A stretch of 64,000 bases of DNA from Haloterrigena salifodinae (GTDB lineage Archaea; Halobacteriota; Halobacteria; Halobacteriales; Natrialbaceae). The stretch's first letter is position 1. Each line of letters starts with the position of its first letter. A program made the position numbers and the translations under genes. The notes below the pieces were generated by a model that ran no database searches, had not been told where the DNA came from, and saw only the letters and a list, made by a program, of their open reading frames with translations. Where the stretch lies: the NCBI RefSeq assembly GCF_003977755.1, contig NZ_RQWN01000001.1, positions 62,001-126,000 on the forward strand. The letters are read 5' to 3'. Shown one piece after another: positions 8,127 through 15,531 of this stretch.

Positions 8127-8942
8127 ATGAATCGTCGGACCCTGTTGGCCGCCGGCAGCGTTCTCGCGGGAACGGTTACCGCCGGTGTCGCGAGTCAGCC
8201 GCCGGGTAACGACCGGCTGCTCGCGGCCGCTCGAGCACCGAGCGACACGGGCGAGGCCGAAACACAGACGGAACGACTCCTTACGGACACCGATCACGAG
8301 ACGCCGCTGTACGAAATCGACTCGCCGCGGGACGGTCCGACGGCGATGGTGTTCGGCGGCGTTCATGGTGACGAGCGAAGCGGCGTCACAGTCGCTCGCG
8401 AGGTCGTCGACTGGCGCCCCGACGCGGGCACGCTCGTCGTCGTCCCCGAGACGAACCGCGTGGCCGTCGAGAACAACGAGCGGGAGGGCCCCGACGGCGA
8501 TCTGAACCGCATGTTTCCGGTCGGTCAGGAGCCGACGACCGAACTCGCGCGCGGTATCTGGGACGCCGTCGAACGCCGCGAACCGGACGTCGTCCTCGAT
8601 CTCCACCGGTCGCTCGGTGTCTATGGATTTCACCGGGAGTACGTCGGGCAGGCGATCTTTCACTCGCCGGACGCCCGCGGTGACGAACTCGCCGACGCGC
8701 TCGACGCCGACGGCGTCCCCTGGTACCTCCCCTTCCACCGGTTCACGGCCCGGGAGACCGACCTCTCGAGCCCCCTGCTCTTTCAGAAGGCCGCCCGCGA
8801 ACTCGAGTCGGCGGCCTACCTCTTCGAGACGACCGAGTTCTTGCTGGATCGGGAGACGAGGGTCGAACTGACGCGGCTGGCGACGGCGCGCGTCCTCGCG
8901 ATGCACGGCCTGCTCGAGGTCGAGGCCGGAGGTGCCGAATGA
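8127..8942 (+). CDS. Secreted M14-type succinylglutamate desuccinylase/aspartoacylase-like zinc hydrolase
   Basis: 271 residues. The Tat-type signal NRRTLLAAGSVLAGTVTAG suggests export. Zinc ligands follow the family pattern: GGVHGDE (His and Glu) and a later His in DLHRS, with the substrate-binding Asn-Arg in DLNRMFP. The catalytic Glu is probably in the C-terminal YLFETTEF segment. It is predicted to cleave an amide or acyl group from a small substrate outside the cell, or to process a cell-surface peptide. It overlaps the next membrane-protein gene by 4 bp (ATGA), so the two are probably cotranslated. Confidence 0.85.
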   Translation: MNRRTLLAAGSVLAGTVTAGVASQPPGNDRLLAAARAPSDTGEAETQTERLLTDTDHETPLYEIDSPRDGPTAMVFGGVHGDERSGVTVAREVVDWRPDAGTLVVVPETNRVAVENNEREGPDGDLNRMFPVGQEPTTELARGIWDAVERREPDVVLDLHRSLGVYGFHREYVGQAIFHSPDARGDELADALDADGVPWYLPFHRFTARETDLSSPLLFQKAARELESAAYLFETTEFLLDRETRVELTRLATARVLAMHGLLEVEAGGAE

Positions 8943-9286
8943 CCGCCGAACGCGAGCGTCCGGGAGACGGTGCGAGCCCCGCGCTCGAGCGGTACCTGCC
9001 GGCGTCGCTCCGCCGGGCCGTCGCGAGCCCCGCGACGCTCGTCTCCTTCGCGACGCTGGTCGTCCCCTTCGCCCTCGGTTGGCTCGAGACGCGGTTTTTC
9101 TCGCCGCTCGCGCTCCCGGGATATCTGCTCTACAGCGTCGGAACGGCGATCGGAAACGCCCTCGCGCCGCGCTTCGAGTTCTGGATCTACTGGGTGCCGT
9201 TCCTCGGCGCGAGCTATTCGATCGCGGTCGCCGTCGGCTACGGATACGAGCGGTTGCGCGACCGGGCGACGGCGGCGAACAACTGA
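8939..9286 (+). CDS. Small membrane protein coupled to the M14-type hydrolase
   Basis: 115 residues, starting within the stop of the preceding gene (ATGA overlap). Three hydrophobic segments are visible: around LVSFATLVVPFALGW, GYLLYSVGTAIGNAL and WVPFLGASYSIAVAVG. No enzymatic motif is seen. The coupling suggests it anchors or assists the exported hydrolase, but this is inference. Confidence 0.7.
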   Translation: MTAERERPGDGASPALERYLPASLRRAVASPATLVSFATLVVPFALGWLETRFFSPLALPGYLLYSVGTAIGNALAPRFEFWIYWVPFLGASYSIAVAVGYGYERLRDRATAANN

Positions 9287-9325
9287 ATCAGTCCCTTTTT
9301 ACGCGACCGCGGGGAACCATCGGGT

Positions 9326-9529
9326 ATGAGCTTCGAGGAAGACGATCGCGTCGTCCTGAACGACGAGCACAGCGAGTTCGACGGAGAGACCGGCACCGTC
9401 ACCCAGACGATGGAGTCGATGTTCGGCGACGTCACCTACACCGTCAGCTTCGAGGACGGACAGGAGACCGGCGTCCCCGAGGACGACCTCGAGGCGGCCG
9501 ACGACGACGAAGACGAGGACGAGGAATAA
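9326..9529 (+). CDS. Small acidic KOW/SH3-like (DUF1918-like) protein
   Basis: 67 residues. A short beta-barrel-like segment (DDRVVLNDEHSEFDGETGTV, then VTYTVSFEDGQETGVPEDDL) is followed by a tail of Asp/Glu only. The pattern of a bound GxTGxV turn, a beta hairpin and ending VPxDDLE is typical of KOW/SH3-like small proteins such as DUF1918. An AT-rich TTTTTACG stretch about 30 bp upstream may act as its TATA element. The ligand is unknown. Confidence 0.65.
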   Translation: MSFEEDDRVVLNDEHSEFDGETGTVTQTMESMFGDVTYTVSFEDGQETGVPEDDLEAADDDEDEDEE

Positions 9530-9587
9530 CGACCGCTGGTCGCGAGGATTCGATTCGCGACCGTTTCACGGACACGGATAGGTTCAG

Positions 9588-10040
9588 ATGCCACAGATCC
9601 CGCTTCACTACGTCGACTTACGCACGTTCTGCTACGCCACCGAGGACGAGAAACGCGTCGAGGAGGCCATGCGCACGTTTCTTCCCGACGGCGACGACGA
9701 CGAACCGTTCGAGATCGAACGCGTCGAGAGCGAGGGCCACTACGGCGACCGAATTCTGGTCCTCTCGGCTCGCGTCGAGAAGGCCAACGACGTCCGCCAC
9801 GTCCTCTCGCGGCTGGCCGACCTCGAGAGCTTCGACGACGTGATCGACGAACTCGACGAGCGGGTCACCGAGAACACCGAACTCTTCCTGCGACTCGACA
9901 AGCAGGCCGCCTTCGAAGGGGACGTTCGACTCGGCGACGGAATCACCTTCCGCGGGAAGGTCGAGGCCTACCCCGCCAAGAAGGAGAAGGCCGTCGAGAA
10001 CGCCCGCGACGTCCTCGAGCGACTGCGCGAACAGGACTGA
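9588..10040 (+). CDS. Archaeal RNA-binding protein (DUF54/COG1325, exosome-associated type)
   Basis: 150 residues beginning IPLHYVDLRTFCYATEDEKR, a hallmark of the archaeal DUF54 family (ribosomal L5-like fold), and containing FLRLDKQAAFEG and ITFRGKVEAYPAKKEK. Length and sequence match the family throughout. Members are predicted RNA-binding proteins, often encoded near exosome or proteasome genes; no such neighbours are in this window. The stop lies 52 bp before an inverted-repeat-bounded AT-rich unit. Confidence 0.85.
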   Translation: MPQIPLHYVDLRTFCYATEDEKRVEEAMRTFLPDGDDDEPFEIERVESEGHYGDRILVLSARVEKANDVRHVLSRLADLESFDDVIDELDERVTENTELFLRLDKQAAFEGDVRLGDGITFRGKVEAYPAKKEKAVENARDVLERLREQD

Positions 10041-10092
10041 GTTTCGTCGTCTCGACGCGTCGGACGGCGAGTATCTGTCCTGATGTCCCGTT

Positions 10093-10125
10093 ATCAGTAG
10101 TTAGTACTACGATTTCTTTATTCAG
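10093..10125 (+). repeat. Terminal repeat A of the AT-rich unit 10093-10488
   Basis: A 33-bp element starting ATCAGTAGTTAGTA and ending TTTCTTTATTCAG. About 28 of 33 positions match the copy at 56278-56310, and the element recurs inverted at 10454-10488 and 58892-58924. It lies 52 bp after the stop of the RNA-binding gene with the ATCAGTAG end facing that gene and the T-rich end facing the AT-rich cargo. Confidence 0.75.
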
Positions 10126-10187
10126 AACCACGCCTGAAACTGGATGACTGGTTTCGTCAAGTACGTGTGCGAACGAACGGGAGAACG

Positions 10188-10195
10188 CTTATAAC
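10188..10195 (+). promoter_or_regulatory. TATA box for the 69-residue membrane protein gene
   Basis: CTTATAAC is centred 27 bp upstream of the ATG at 10219, the spacing of a leaderless haloarchaeal transcript. It supports the chosen start. Confidence 0.6.
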
Positions 10196-10218
10196 AAGAC
10201 GAGGAGAATTATTACAAA

Positions 10219-10428
10219 ATGTCATCACCTGATGACAACGCGGAAGGATTCGGCTTTTCGCTCCGCAATGTGATTTTAGTTGTCCTTTCCCTGTTCATTT
10301 TTTATCTCGGAAGGGGATGGGCGCGGGGACTCCTGGAAGGGAACTATCCGATAGGCGTATTAGGCTTGGTACTCGCTCTTGCACCGATAGTCTGGCTACT
10401 GTTTGTGATCAGAGAGGCATATTTCTGA
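10219..10428 (+). CDS. Small two-helix membrane protein, cargo of an inverted-repeat unit
   Basis: 69 residues with two hydrophobic segments: VILVVLSLFIFYLG and GVLGLVLALAPIVWLLFVI. The N-terminus (SSPDDNAEGFGFS) is acidic and cytoplasmic by the positive-inside rule, because RGWAR follows the first helix. GC is clearly lower than in the neighbouring genes, and the gene is the only one between inverted repeats A and D. It is not homologous to the three small membrane proteins at 37.5-38.9 kb as far as can be seen by eye. Function unknown. Confidence 0.7.
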   Translation: MSSPDDNAEGFGFSLRNVILVVLSLFIFYLGRGWARGLLEGNYPIGVLGLVLALAPIVWLLFVIREAYF

Positions 10429-10453
10429 AAATCCGCTCAGATGTGGGCCCTCT

Positions 10454-10488
10454 ATTAGTAACGAAATCGAGATACCATCTACTGTTAT
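10454..10488 (-). repeat. Terminal repeat D, inverted partner of repeat A
   Basis: Read on the minus strand this gives ATAACAGTAGATGGTA then TCGATTTCGTTA. About 20 of 25 core positions match repeat A and 20 of 26 match the copy at 58892. The CAGTAG end points outward toward tetR and the T-rich end inward, mirroring repeat A. It is the most diverged of the four copies. Confidence 0.55.
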
Positions 10489-10565
10489 CGTCCGTCTTCT
10501 CGTCTCTTTGACCGCCCGTCTTGCGATCCAGTTGATCGCGACCGTCCGGTTGCAAAGCCCTTTTG

Positions 10566-10579
10566 ACTGGTCGGTCAGT
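10566..10579. promoter_or_regulatory. Candidate TetR operator
   Basis: ACTGGTCGGTCAGT, nested in a GACT...AGTC frame (10565-10584), lies 22-36 bp upstream of the tetR ATG. TetR-type operators in haloarchaea and bacteria often contain GGTCGGTC-like half-sites. Autoregulation of the tetR-MATE pair is the simplest reading; binding is not shown. Confidence 0.4.
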
Positions 10580-10601
10580 AAGTCGGGTAACGAAATCTCG
10601 A

Positions 10602-11318
10602 ATGTCTGAAGACACCGTCGACGATCTTATGGAGGCGACGTACCGGGCGCTCTGCAAACACGGCTACGCGGAGTTGACGATGCAAGACATCGCCGCGGAG
10701 TCGGACAAGAGCAAGGGCACCCTGCACTACCACTTCGACGGCAAGGGCGACCTCCTCGAGTCGTTCCTCGGCTTCCTGCTCGATCGGTTCGAGGACCGAC
10801 TCGAGACGCTCGCCGGCGAGACGCCGGCCGAACGGCTCCACGCGCTGTTCGACGAGTTGCTGACGGAGGGCGACGACGACGCCGCCGAGGAGTTCCGGAC
10901 GGCGATCCTCGAGATCAAGTCCCAGTCGCCGTACAACGAGGCCTACCAGGAGCAGTTGACCGAGTTCGATCGGGCGATGCACGACCGGATCGCGAACTTC
11001 GTCGAGGCCGGAATCGAGGCCGGGCAGTTCCGCGATGACGTCGATCCCGACGAGACCGCCGAGTTCCTTGTCACCGTCTTCCACGGCGCCCAGACGCGCG
11101 CGGCGGCCGTCGATCAATCCCTCGAACAGACCAGGCGGTACGTCCACGAGTACATCGACGACCTGCGGACCGACGACTCGAGTCCCGACGACGGTGACGT
11201 GTCCTCGACCGACGGGACGGCGGACGCCTCGTCGGCCGCCGAGACGGAAGCGACGACAGCGGACGACTCGGAGGACGCGGGCGAGGACACAGGAGAGGAC
11301 GAGACGGAGGGAGACTAG
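10602..11318 (+). CDS. TetR/AcrR family repressor
   Basis: 238 residues from ATG at 10602. The N-terminal TetR DNA-binding domain spans residues 5-55, with YAELTMQDIAAESDKSKGTL and YHFDGKGDLLESFL typical of the family (HTH plus the following YHF-K motif). An all-helical ligand domain runs to about residue 190, and the last ~48 residues are a disordered acidic Ser/Asp/Glu/Thr tail. The stop is immediately followed by the ATG of a MATE exporter (0-bp gap), so it probably controls that exporter in response to a transported compound. A candidate operator lies just upstream. Confidence 0.9.
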   Translation: MSEDTVDDLMEATYRALCKHGYAELTMQDIAAESDKSKGTLHYHFDGKGDLLESFLGFLLDRFEDRLETLAGETPAERLHALFDELLTEGDDDAAEEFRTAILEIKSQSPYNEAYQEQLTEFDRAMHDRIANFVEAGIEAGQFRDDVDPDETAEFLVTVFHGAQTRAAAVDQSLEQTRRYVHEYIDDLRTDDSSPDDGDVSSTDGTADASSAAETEATTADDSEDAGEDTGEDETEGD

Positions 11319-12770
11319 ATGAGCCTCGCGGATCGCCTCTCGACCCTCTTCAAGGGCCGCGAGGAGTTCGACCTGACCGAGGGCAGCATCGCGCGGCCGC
11401 TGTTCTACCTCTCCTTGCCGATCATCGTCACGAACCTGTTGCAGACCGCCTACAACCTCTTCGACACGTTCTGGCTCGGCCAGTACAAGACGGAGACGCT
11501 GGCGGCGATCAGCTTCGCGTTCCCGATGGTCTTTCTGCTGATCTCGGTCGGGATGGGGCTGTCGGTCGCCGGGAGCGTCCTCGTCGCCCAGCACATCGGC
11601 GCGGGCGAGGAGCGCGAGGCGGAGTACGCCGCCTCCCAGACGGTCGCGCTGTCGCTGCTAGGCGCCACCCTCATCGGAGTCGTCGGCTACGGCTTCGTCA
11701 GGGAACTTCTGGGGCTGCTGGGTGCTTCCCGTGACGTGTTGCCGCTGGCGACCGACTACATGCAGGTCATCTCGCTCGGCATGCCCTTTATGTTCGGCTT
11801 CTTCGTCTTCATCGCGCTCATGCGGGGCTACGGGGACACGATCACGCCGATGCTCGTCATGTTCGGCTCGGTGTTGCTCAACGTCGTCATCGACCCGTTC
11901 CTGATCTTCGGCTGGGGGCCGTTCCCCGAACTCGGCATTCAGGGCGCGGCGATCGCGACCGTCTTCTCCCGGGGGCTCGCCCTCGCCGTCGGCCTCGCGA
12001 TCATGTTTCGCGGCTCGAGGGGCGTCAAGATCCGACTGGGGCAGATGCGGCCGGACCTCTCGTACGCGCGGAAACTCGTCGAGATCGGCATTCCGGCGTC
12101 GGTCGAGGGGATGGGCCGGGCGCTGTCGATCAACCTGCTGTTGGTCATCGTCGCGTTCTTCCCGGACACGGTCGTCGCCGCCTACGGCGTCGGGACGCGC
12201 GTGTTTTCGGTCATCTTCCTGCCGGCGGTGGCGGTCGCCCGCGGGGTCGAGACGATGACCGGCCAGAACGTCGGCGCCGGCAAACCGGACCGCGCTGCGG
12301 ACGCCGCTAACTTCGCCGCTCGAGTGATGTTCGTCGTGCTGGGCGCCCTCGGCGTCGTGGCGTGGCTCGGGGCGCGGCCGATTATCGCCGTGTTCACCAC
12401 CGATCCAGAGGTCGTCGACATCGGCGTCTCCTTCCTGCGGTACGTCGCGCCGTCGTTCGGTTTCATCGGCGTGATGCGGGCGTACAACGGGAGTTTCCGG
12501 GGCACCGGCAAGACCCTCACGGCGGCGGCGATCGTCCTCGTGATCTACGCCGGCATCCGCCTCCCGACCGCCTACGGCCTCTCGAGGGCGATCGGCTACG
12601 AGGGGATCTGGATCGCCTTCGCCGTCTCGAACGCCGTCGGCGCCGCCCTCGCCTACGGCTGGTATCGCCGGGGCACCTGGCGGGACGCCGGCGTGCGCGA
12701 TGCCGAACCCGGCGCTTCCCAGGGCGTCGCCGACGACCTCGATCTCGAGGAGACGAGCACCGACGACTGA
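11319..12770 (+). CDS. MATE family multidrug/sodium antiporter
   Basis: 483 residues with about twelve membrane segments in two homologous halves. The first half opens with IARPLFYLSLPIIVTNLLQT and YNLFDTFWLGQY, and the second with KLVEIGIPASVEGMG and the GQNVGAGKPDRA loop, all characteristic of MATE exporters. It should expel cationic or aromatic compounds in exchange for Na+ or H+. It directly follows tetR with no spacing, in a two-gene operon. A short acidic tail follows the last helix. Confidence 0.92.
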   Translation: MSLADRLSTLFKGREEFDLTEGSIARPLFYLSLPIIVTNLLQTAYNLFDTFWLGQYKTETLAAISFAFPMVFLLISVGMGLSVAGSVLVAQHIGAGEEREAEYAASQTVALSLLGATLIGVVGYGFVRELLGLLGASRDVLPLATDYMQVISLGMPFMFGFFVFIALMRGYGDTITPMLVMFGSVLLNVVIDPFLIFGWGPFPELGIQGAAIATVFSRGLALAVGLAIMFRGSRGVKIRLGQMRPDLSYARKLVEIGIPASVEGMGRALSINLLLVIVAFFPDTVVAAYGVGTRVFSVIFLPAVAVARGVETMTGQNVGAGKPDRAADAANFAARVMFVVLGALGVVAWLGARPIIAVFTTDPEVVDIGVSFLRYVAPSFGFIGVMRAYNGSFRGTGKTLTAAAIVLVIYAGIRLPTAYGLSRAIGYEGIWIAFAVSNAVGAALAYGWYRRGTWRDAGVRDAEPGASQGVADDLDLEETSTDD

Positions 12771-12934
12771 CGACCGCTCCCCCCATCAGTAAAGTATCCA
12801 AGGGGAGACGTACCCGACCGAGTGGAACCACTATGACTACCGGGGGCGACAGCGTACGTCGGCGGATCGAAAAGCCGTATCAGCGCCGCGATCAGCCGTC
12901 GATCGCCGTCCGCGCCGGAAGGTGGTGGTGATCG

Positions 12935-14167
12935 ATGGTCGAAGCCGTTAACATCGATATTCTAAGCCTCCTGCTCGTCCTGACGGTCGCCTGGATCTTC
13001 GGCGGGGTCGCCGAGCGCTTCGGTTACCCGACGATGATGGGGGAGCTGTTCGCCGGCATCGCGTTCGGCCCACCGTTGCTGGGACTGTTACACCCTTCGG
13101 AGCTGCTGACCGTCCTCGCCGAGCTCGGCGTGTTCCTCCTGATGGTGTTCGTCGGGATGGAGGTCGACCTCCGGGAACTGTTCCGGCTCGGGCCGCAGTC
13201 ACTGCTGATCGCCTTCGGCGCGTTCGTCATCCCGTTCGGGCTGGGCTACGGCGCGGGGATCGCGCTCGACGTTTCCGTCGGCGCGGCCCTGTTCCTCGGG
13301 CTCGCGATGGCCGCCACGTCGCTGGCCACGAAGTCCCGCATCCTTGCGGACCTCGAACTGCTGGACACGCGGATCGCGAACGTGTTGCTCGGGGGAGCGC
13401 TGGCCTCCGACGTGGGGGTGCTCGTCGCGTTCGCCGGCGTCGACAGCTACGTCACCGCCGGCGCGTTCGACGCGACCGAGATCGGACTGATCCTCGCTAA
13501 GGCGCTCGCCTTCTTCGTGATCACGCTCCTGCTTGGCTATCGCTTCCTGCCCGTCGCGTGGCACCACATCGAGCGCCAGCGCGAGCGGTACGGCTTCGTC
13601 GACCGGACGACCGCCTTCACCTTCGCCCTGCTCGTTTCGATGCTGTTCGCCTACCTGGCGACACTCGCGGAACTGCACATGATCATCGGCGGCTTCATGG
13701 CCGGCATGTTCCTCCGGCAGGCCGACGTCGAGCCGGACCTGTACGAGCACATGCACACCGTCATCTACGACCTCGCGATGGGGCTGTTCGCGCCCGTCTT
13801 CTTCGTGACGGTCGGATTCGACATCACGTTCGGCGTGTTCTTCGATTCGCTGGGCGTCCTGATCGCCCTCGTCGCCATCGCCTTCCTCGGAAAGATCGTC
13901 GGCTCCTGGCTCTTCTCCCTGCCGACGTCGCTGACATCGAGAGAGGGGCTCGTCGTCGGGTTCGGGATGAACGGACGGGGAACCGTCGAGATCATCATCG
14001 CCACCGTCGCCCTCGAGGCCGGCGTCATCGACACGCAGATGTTCTCGATCCTGGTCTTCATCGCGATCTTCACCACCGCACTCGTCCCCGTCACGGTCAC
14101 TTGGGGCGTGCGCCTGCTCGAGCGGGCCGACGAACTCGTCTACGTCGACGCGGTCTCGAGCGACTGA
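12935..14167 (+). CDS. CPA2-type cation:proton antiporter (Kef/NapA-like)
   Basis: 410 residues, about twelve membrane helices. The FGYPTMMGELFAGIAFGPP segment and the discontinuous-helix region MAATSLATKSRILADLEL and LGGALASDVGVL are typical of Na+/H+ exchanger-domain (CPA2) proteins; the late segment GFGMNGRGTVEIIIATVALE is also diagnostic. No C-terminal TrkA-N or USP domain is attached. It probably exchanges Na+ or K+ for H+, important in a halophile. It stands alone, with upstream starts only in another frame. Confidence 0.92.
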   Translation: MVEAVNIDILSLLLVLTVAWIFGGVAERFGYPTMMGELFAGIAFGPPLLGLLHPSELLTVLAELGVFLLMVFVGMEVDLRELFRLGPQSLLIAFGAFVIPFGLGYGAGIALDVSVGAALFLGLAMAATSLATKSRILADLELLDTRIANVLLGGALASDVGVLVAFAGVDSYVTAGAFDATEIGLILAKALAFFVITLLLGYRFLPVAWHHIERQRERYGFVDRTTAFTFALLVSMLFAYLATLAELHMIIGGFMAGMFLRQADVEPDLYEHMHTVIYDLAMGLFAPVFFVTVGFDITFGVFFDSLGVLIALVAIAFLGKIVGSWLFSLPTSLTSREGLVVGFGMNGRGTVEIIIATVALEAGVIDTQMFSILVFIAIFTTALVPVTVTWGVRLLERADELVYVDAVSSD

Positions 14168-14318
14168 TTGACTACCGATTCCCGAGCGCCCGATCGGTTC
14201 GAGACTCGCTCTCGAGTCACACTCCGTTTTCCCGTGGCCGGCGTCGAATCGTCGCTCGAGGGCGTCGGGTTATCTCGTTTGGGCCAAGTGTTATTCGGGT
14301 CGGTACCGTATATCACAT

Positions 14319-15470
14319 ATGACGCCGCTTTCAGTCTACCCCGCGCAAACGGTCGCCGAGGATCCGCTGCTGGTCGTCGGCGCGCTCGTTTTCGTCGTCG
14401 TAGTCGCCACCGTCTGGTCGATGGTTGAGATCGTCGACGCCTACGACAGGGGCGCGCTCACCGTCCTCGGCGAGTATCGCAAACTGCTCGAACCGGGGCT
14501 GAACATCGTCCCGCCGTTCGTCTCGCGGGTCTACACCTTCGACATGCGGACCCAGACGATCGACGTGCCCAGTCAGGAGGCGATCACGCGGGACAACTCG
14601 CCCGTCACGGCCGACGCCGTCGTCTACATTCGCGTGATGGACGCCAAGCGCGCGTTCCTCGAGGTCGACGACTACGAGCGCGCGGTTTCGAACCTGGCCC
14701 AGACGACGCTGCGCGCCGTGATCGGCGATATGGAACTCGACGACACGCTCTCCCGCCGCGAGATGATCAACGAGCGGATCCGCCAGGAACTGGACGAACC
14801 CACCGACGAGTGGGGGATCCGCGTCGAATCGGTCGAGGTCCGCGAGGTCACGCCCTCGAAGGGCGTCAAGGGCGCGATGGAGGAACAGACCTCCGCCGAG
14901 CGCCGCCGGCGCGCCATGATCCTCGAGGCCCAGGGTGAACGCCGCAGCGCCGTCGAACAGGCGGAGGGTGACAAGCAGTCGAACATCATCCGCGCCCAGG
15001 GTGAAAAGCAGAGCCAGATCCTCGAGGCGCAAGGTGACGCGATATCGACCGTGCTGCGGGCGAAATCCGCCGAATCGATGGGCGAACGCGCTGTCATCGA
15101 GAAGGGAATGGAGACGCTCGCCGACATCGGCCAGGGCGAGTCGACGACCTTCGTCATGCCCCAGGAACTTACCTCGCTGGTCGGCCGCTACGGGTCCCAC
15201 CTCACCGGGAGTGACGTCGAGAGGGACGGTCAACAGCTCGAGAGCCTCGAGTTCGACGAGGAAACCCGCGAACTGATCGGGCTAGACGATATCTCCGAAA
15301 TGCTCGGCGAGATCGAGGACGTCGAGATGGACGTCGAGGCGATGGAACAGGAGGCCCAGGCGATCCAGGAGGGCGAGGACATGCCCTCGGAGACCGGCGA
15401 GACGATCGACATCGCCGAGACCCGCCAGGAGACGGACGGCGACGGCGACGGCGACTCCGACGACGACTGA
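14319..15470 (+). CDS. SPFH/stomatin-like (slipin) membrane scaffold protein
   Basis: 383 residues. One N-terminal transmembrane helix (about 20-37) is followed by an SPFH domain (VDAYDRGALTVLGEYRKLLE and PGLNIVPPFV) to about residue 200. Next comes a coiled region with repeated EAQG/RAQG motifs (about 205-245), typical of stomatins and prohibitins, and a long acidic tail. Such proteins oligomerise into membrane microdomain rings that organise proteases or transporters. The usual NfeD partner or a serine protease is not adjacent. Mid-domain VTPSKGVKGAMEEQTSAERR is strongly conserved in the family. Confidence 0.9.
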   Translation: MTPLSVYPAQTVAEDPLLVVGALVFVVVVATVWSMVEIVDAYDRGALTVLGEYRKLLEPGLNIVPPFVSRVYTFDMRTQTIDVPSQEAITRDNSPVTADAVVYIRVMDAKRAFLEVDDYERAVSNLAQTTLRAVIGDMELDDTLSRREMINERIRQELDEPTDEWGIRVESVEVREVTPSKGVKGAMEEQTSAERRRRAMILEAQGERRSAVEQAEGDKQSNIIRAQGEKQSQILEAQGDAISTVLRAKSAESMGERAVIEKGMETLADIGQGESTTFVMPQELTSLVGRYGSHLTGSDVERDGQQLESLEFDEETRELIGLDDISEMLGEIEDVEMDVEAMEQEAQAIQEGEDMPSETGETIDIAETRQETDGDGDGDSDDD

Positions 15471-15531
15471 TCCCCTCGGAATCTCGCGACCGAGCGCGGC
15501 CCTTTTGATGCCGGCCTGTGAGTGATCCGGT

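Noticed and set aside
12833..12931. 32-codon frame (MTTGGDSVRRRIEKPYQ...) just upstream of the antiporter
   Set aside because: Short, basic and without repeat of family patterns; a spacer or leader frame is more likely than a gene.
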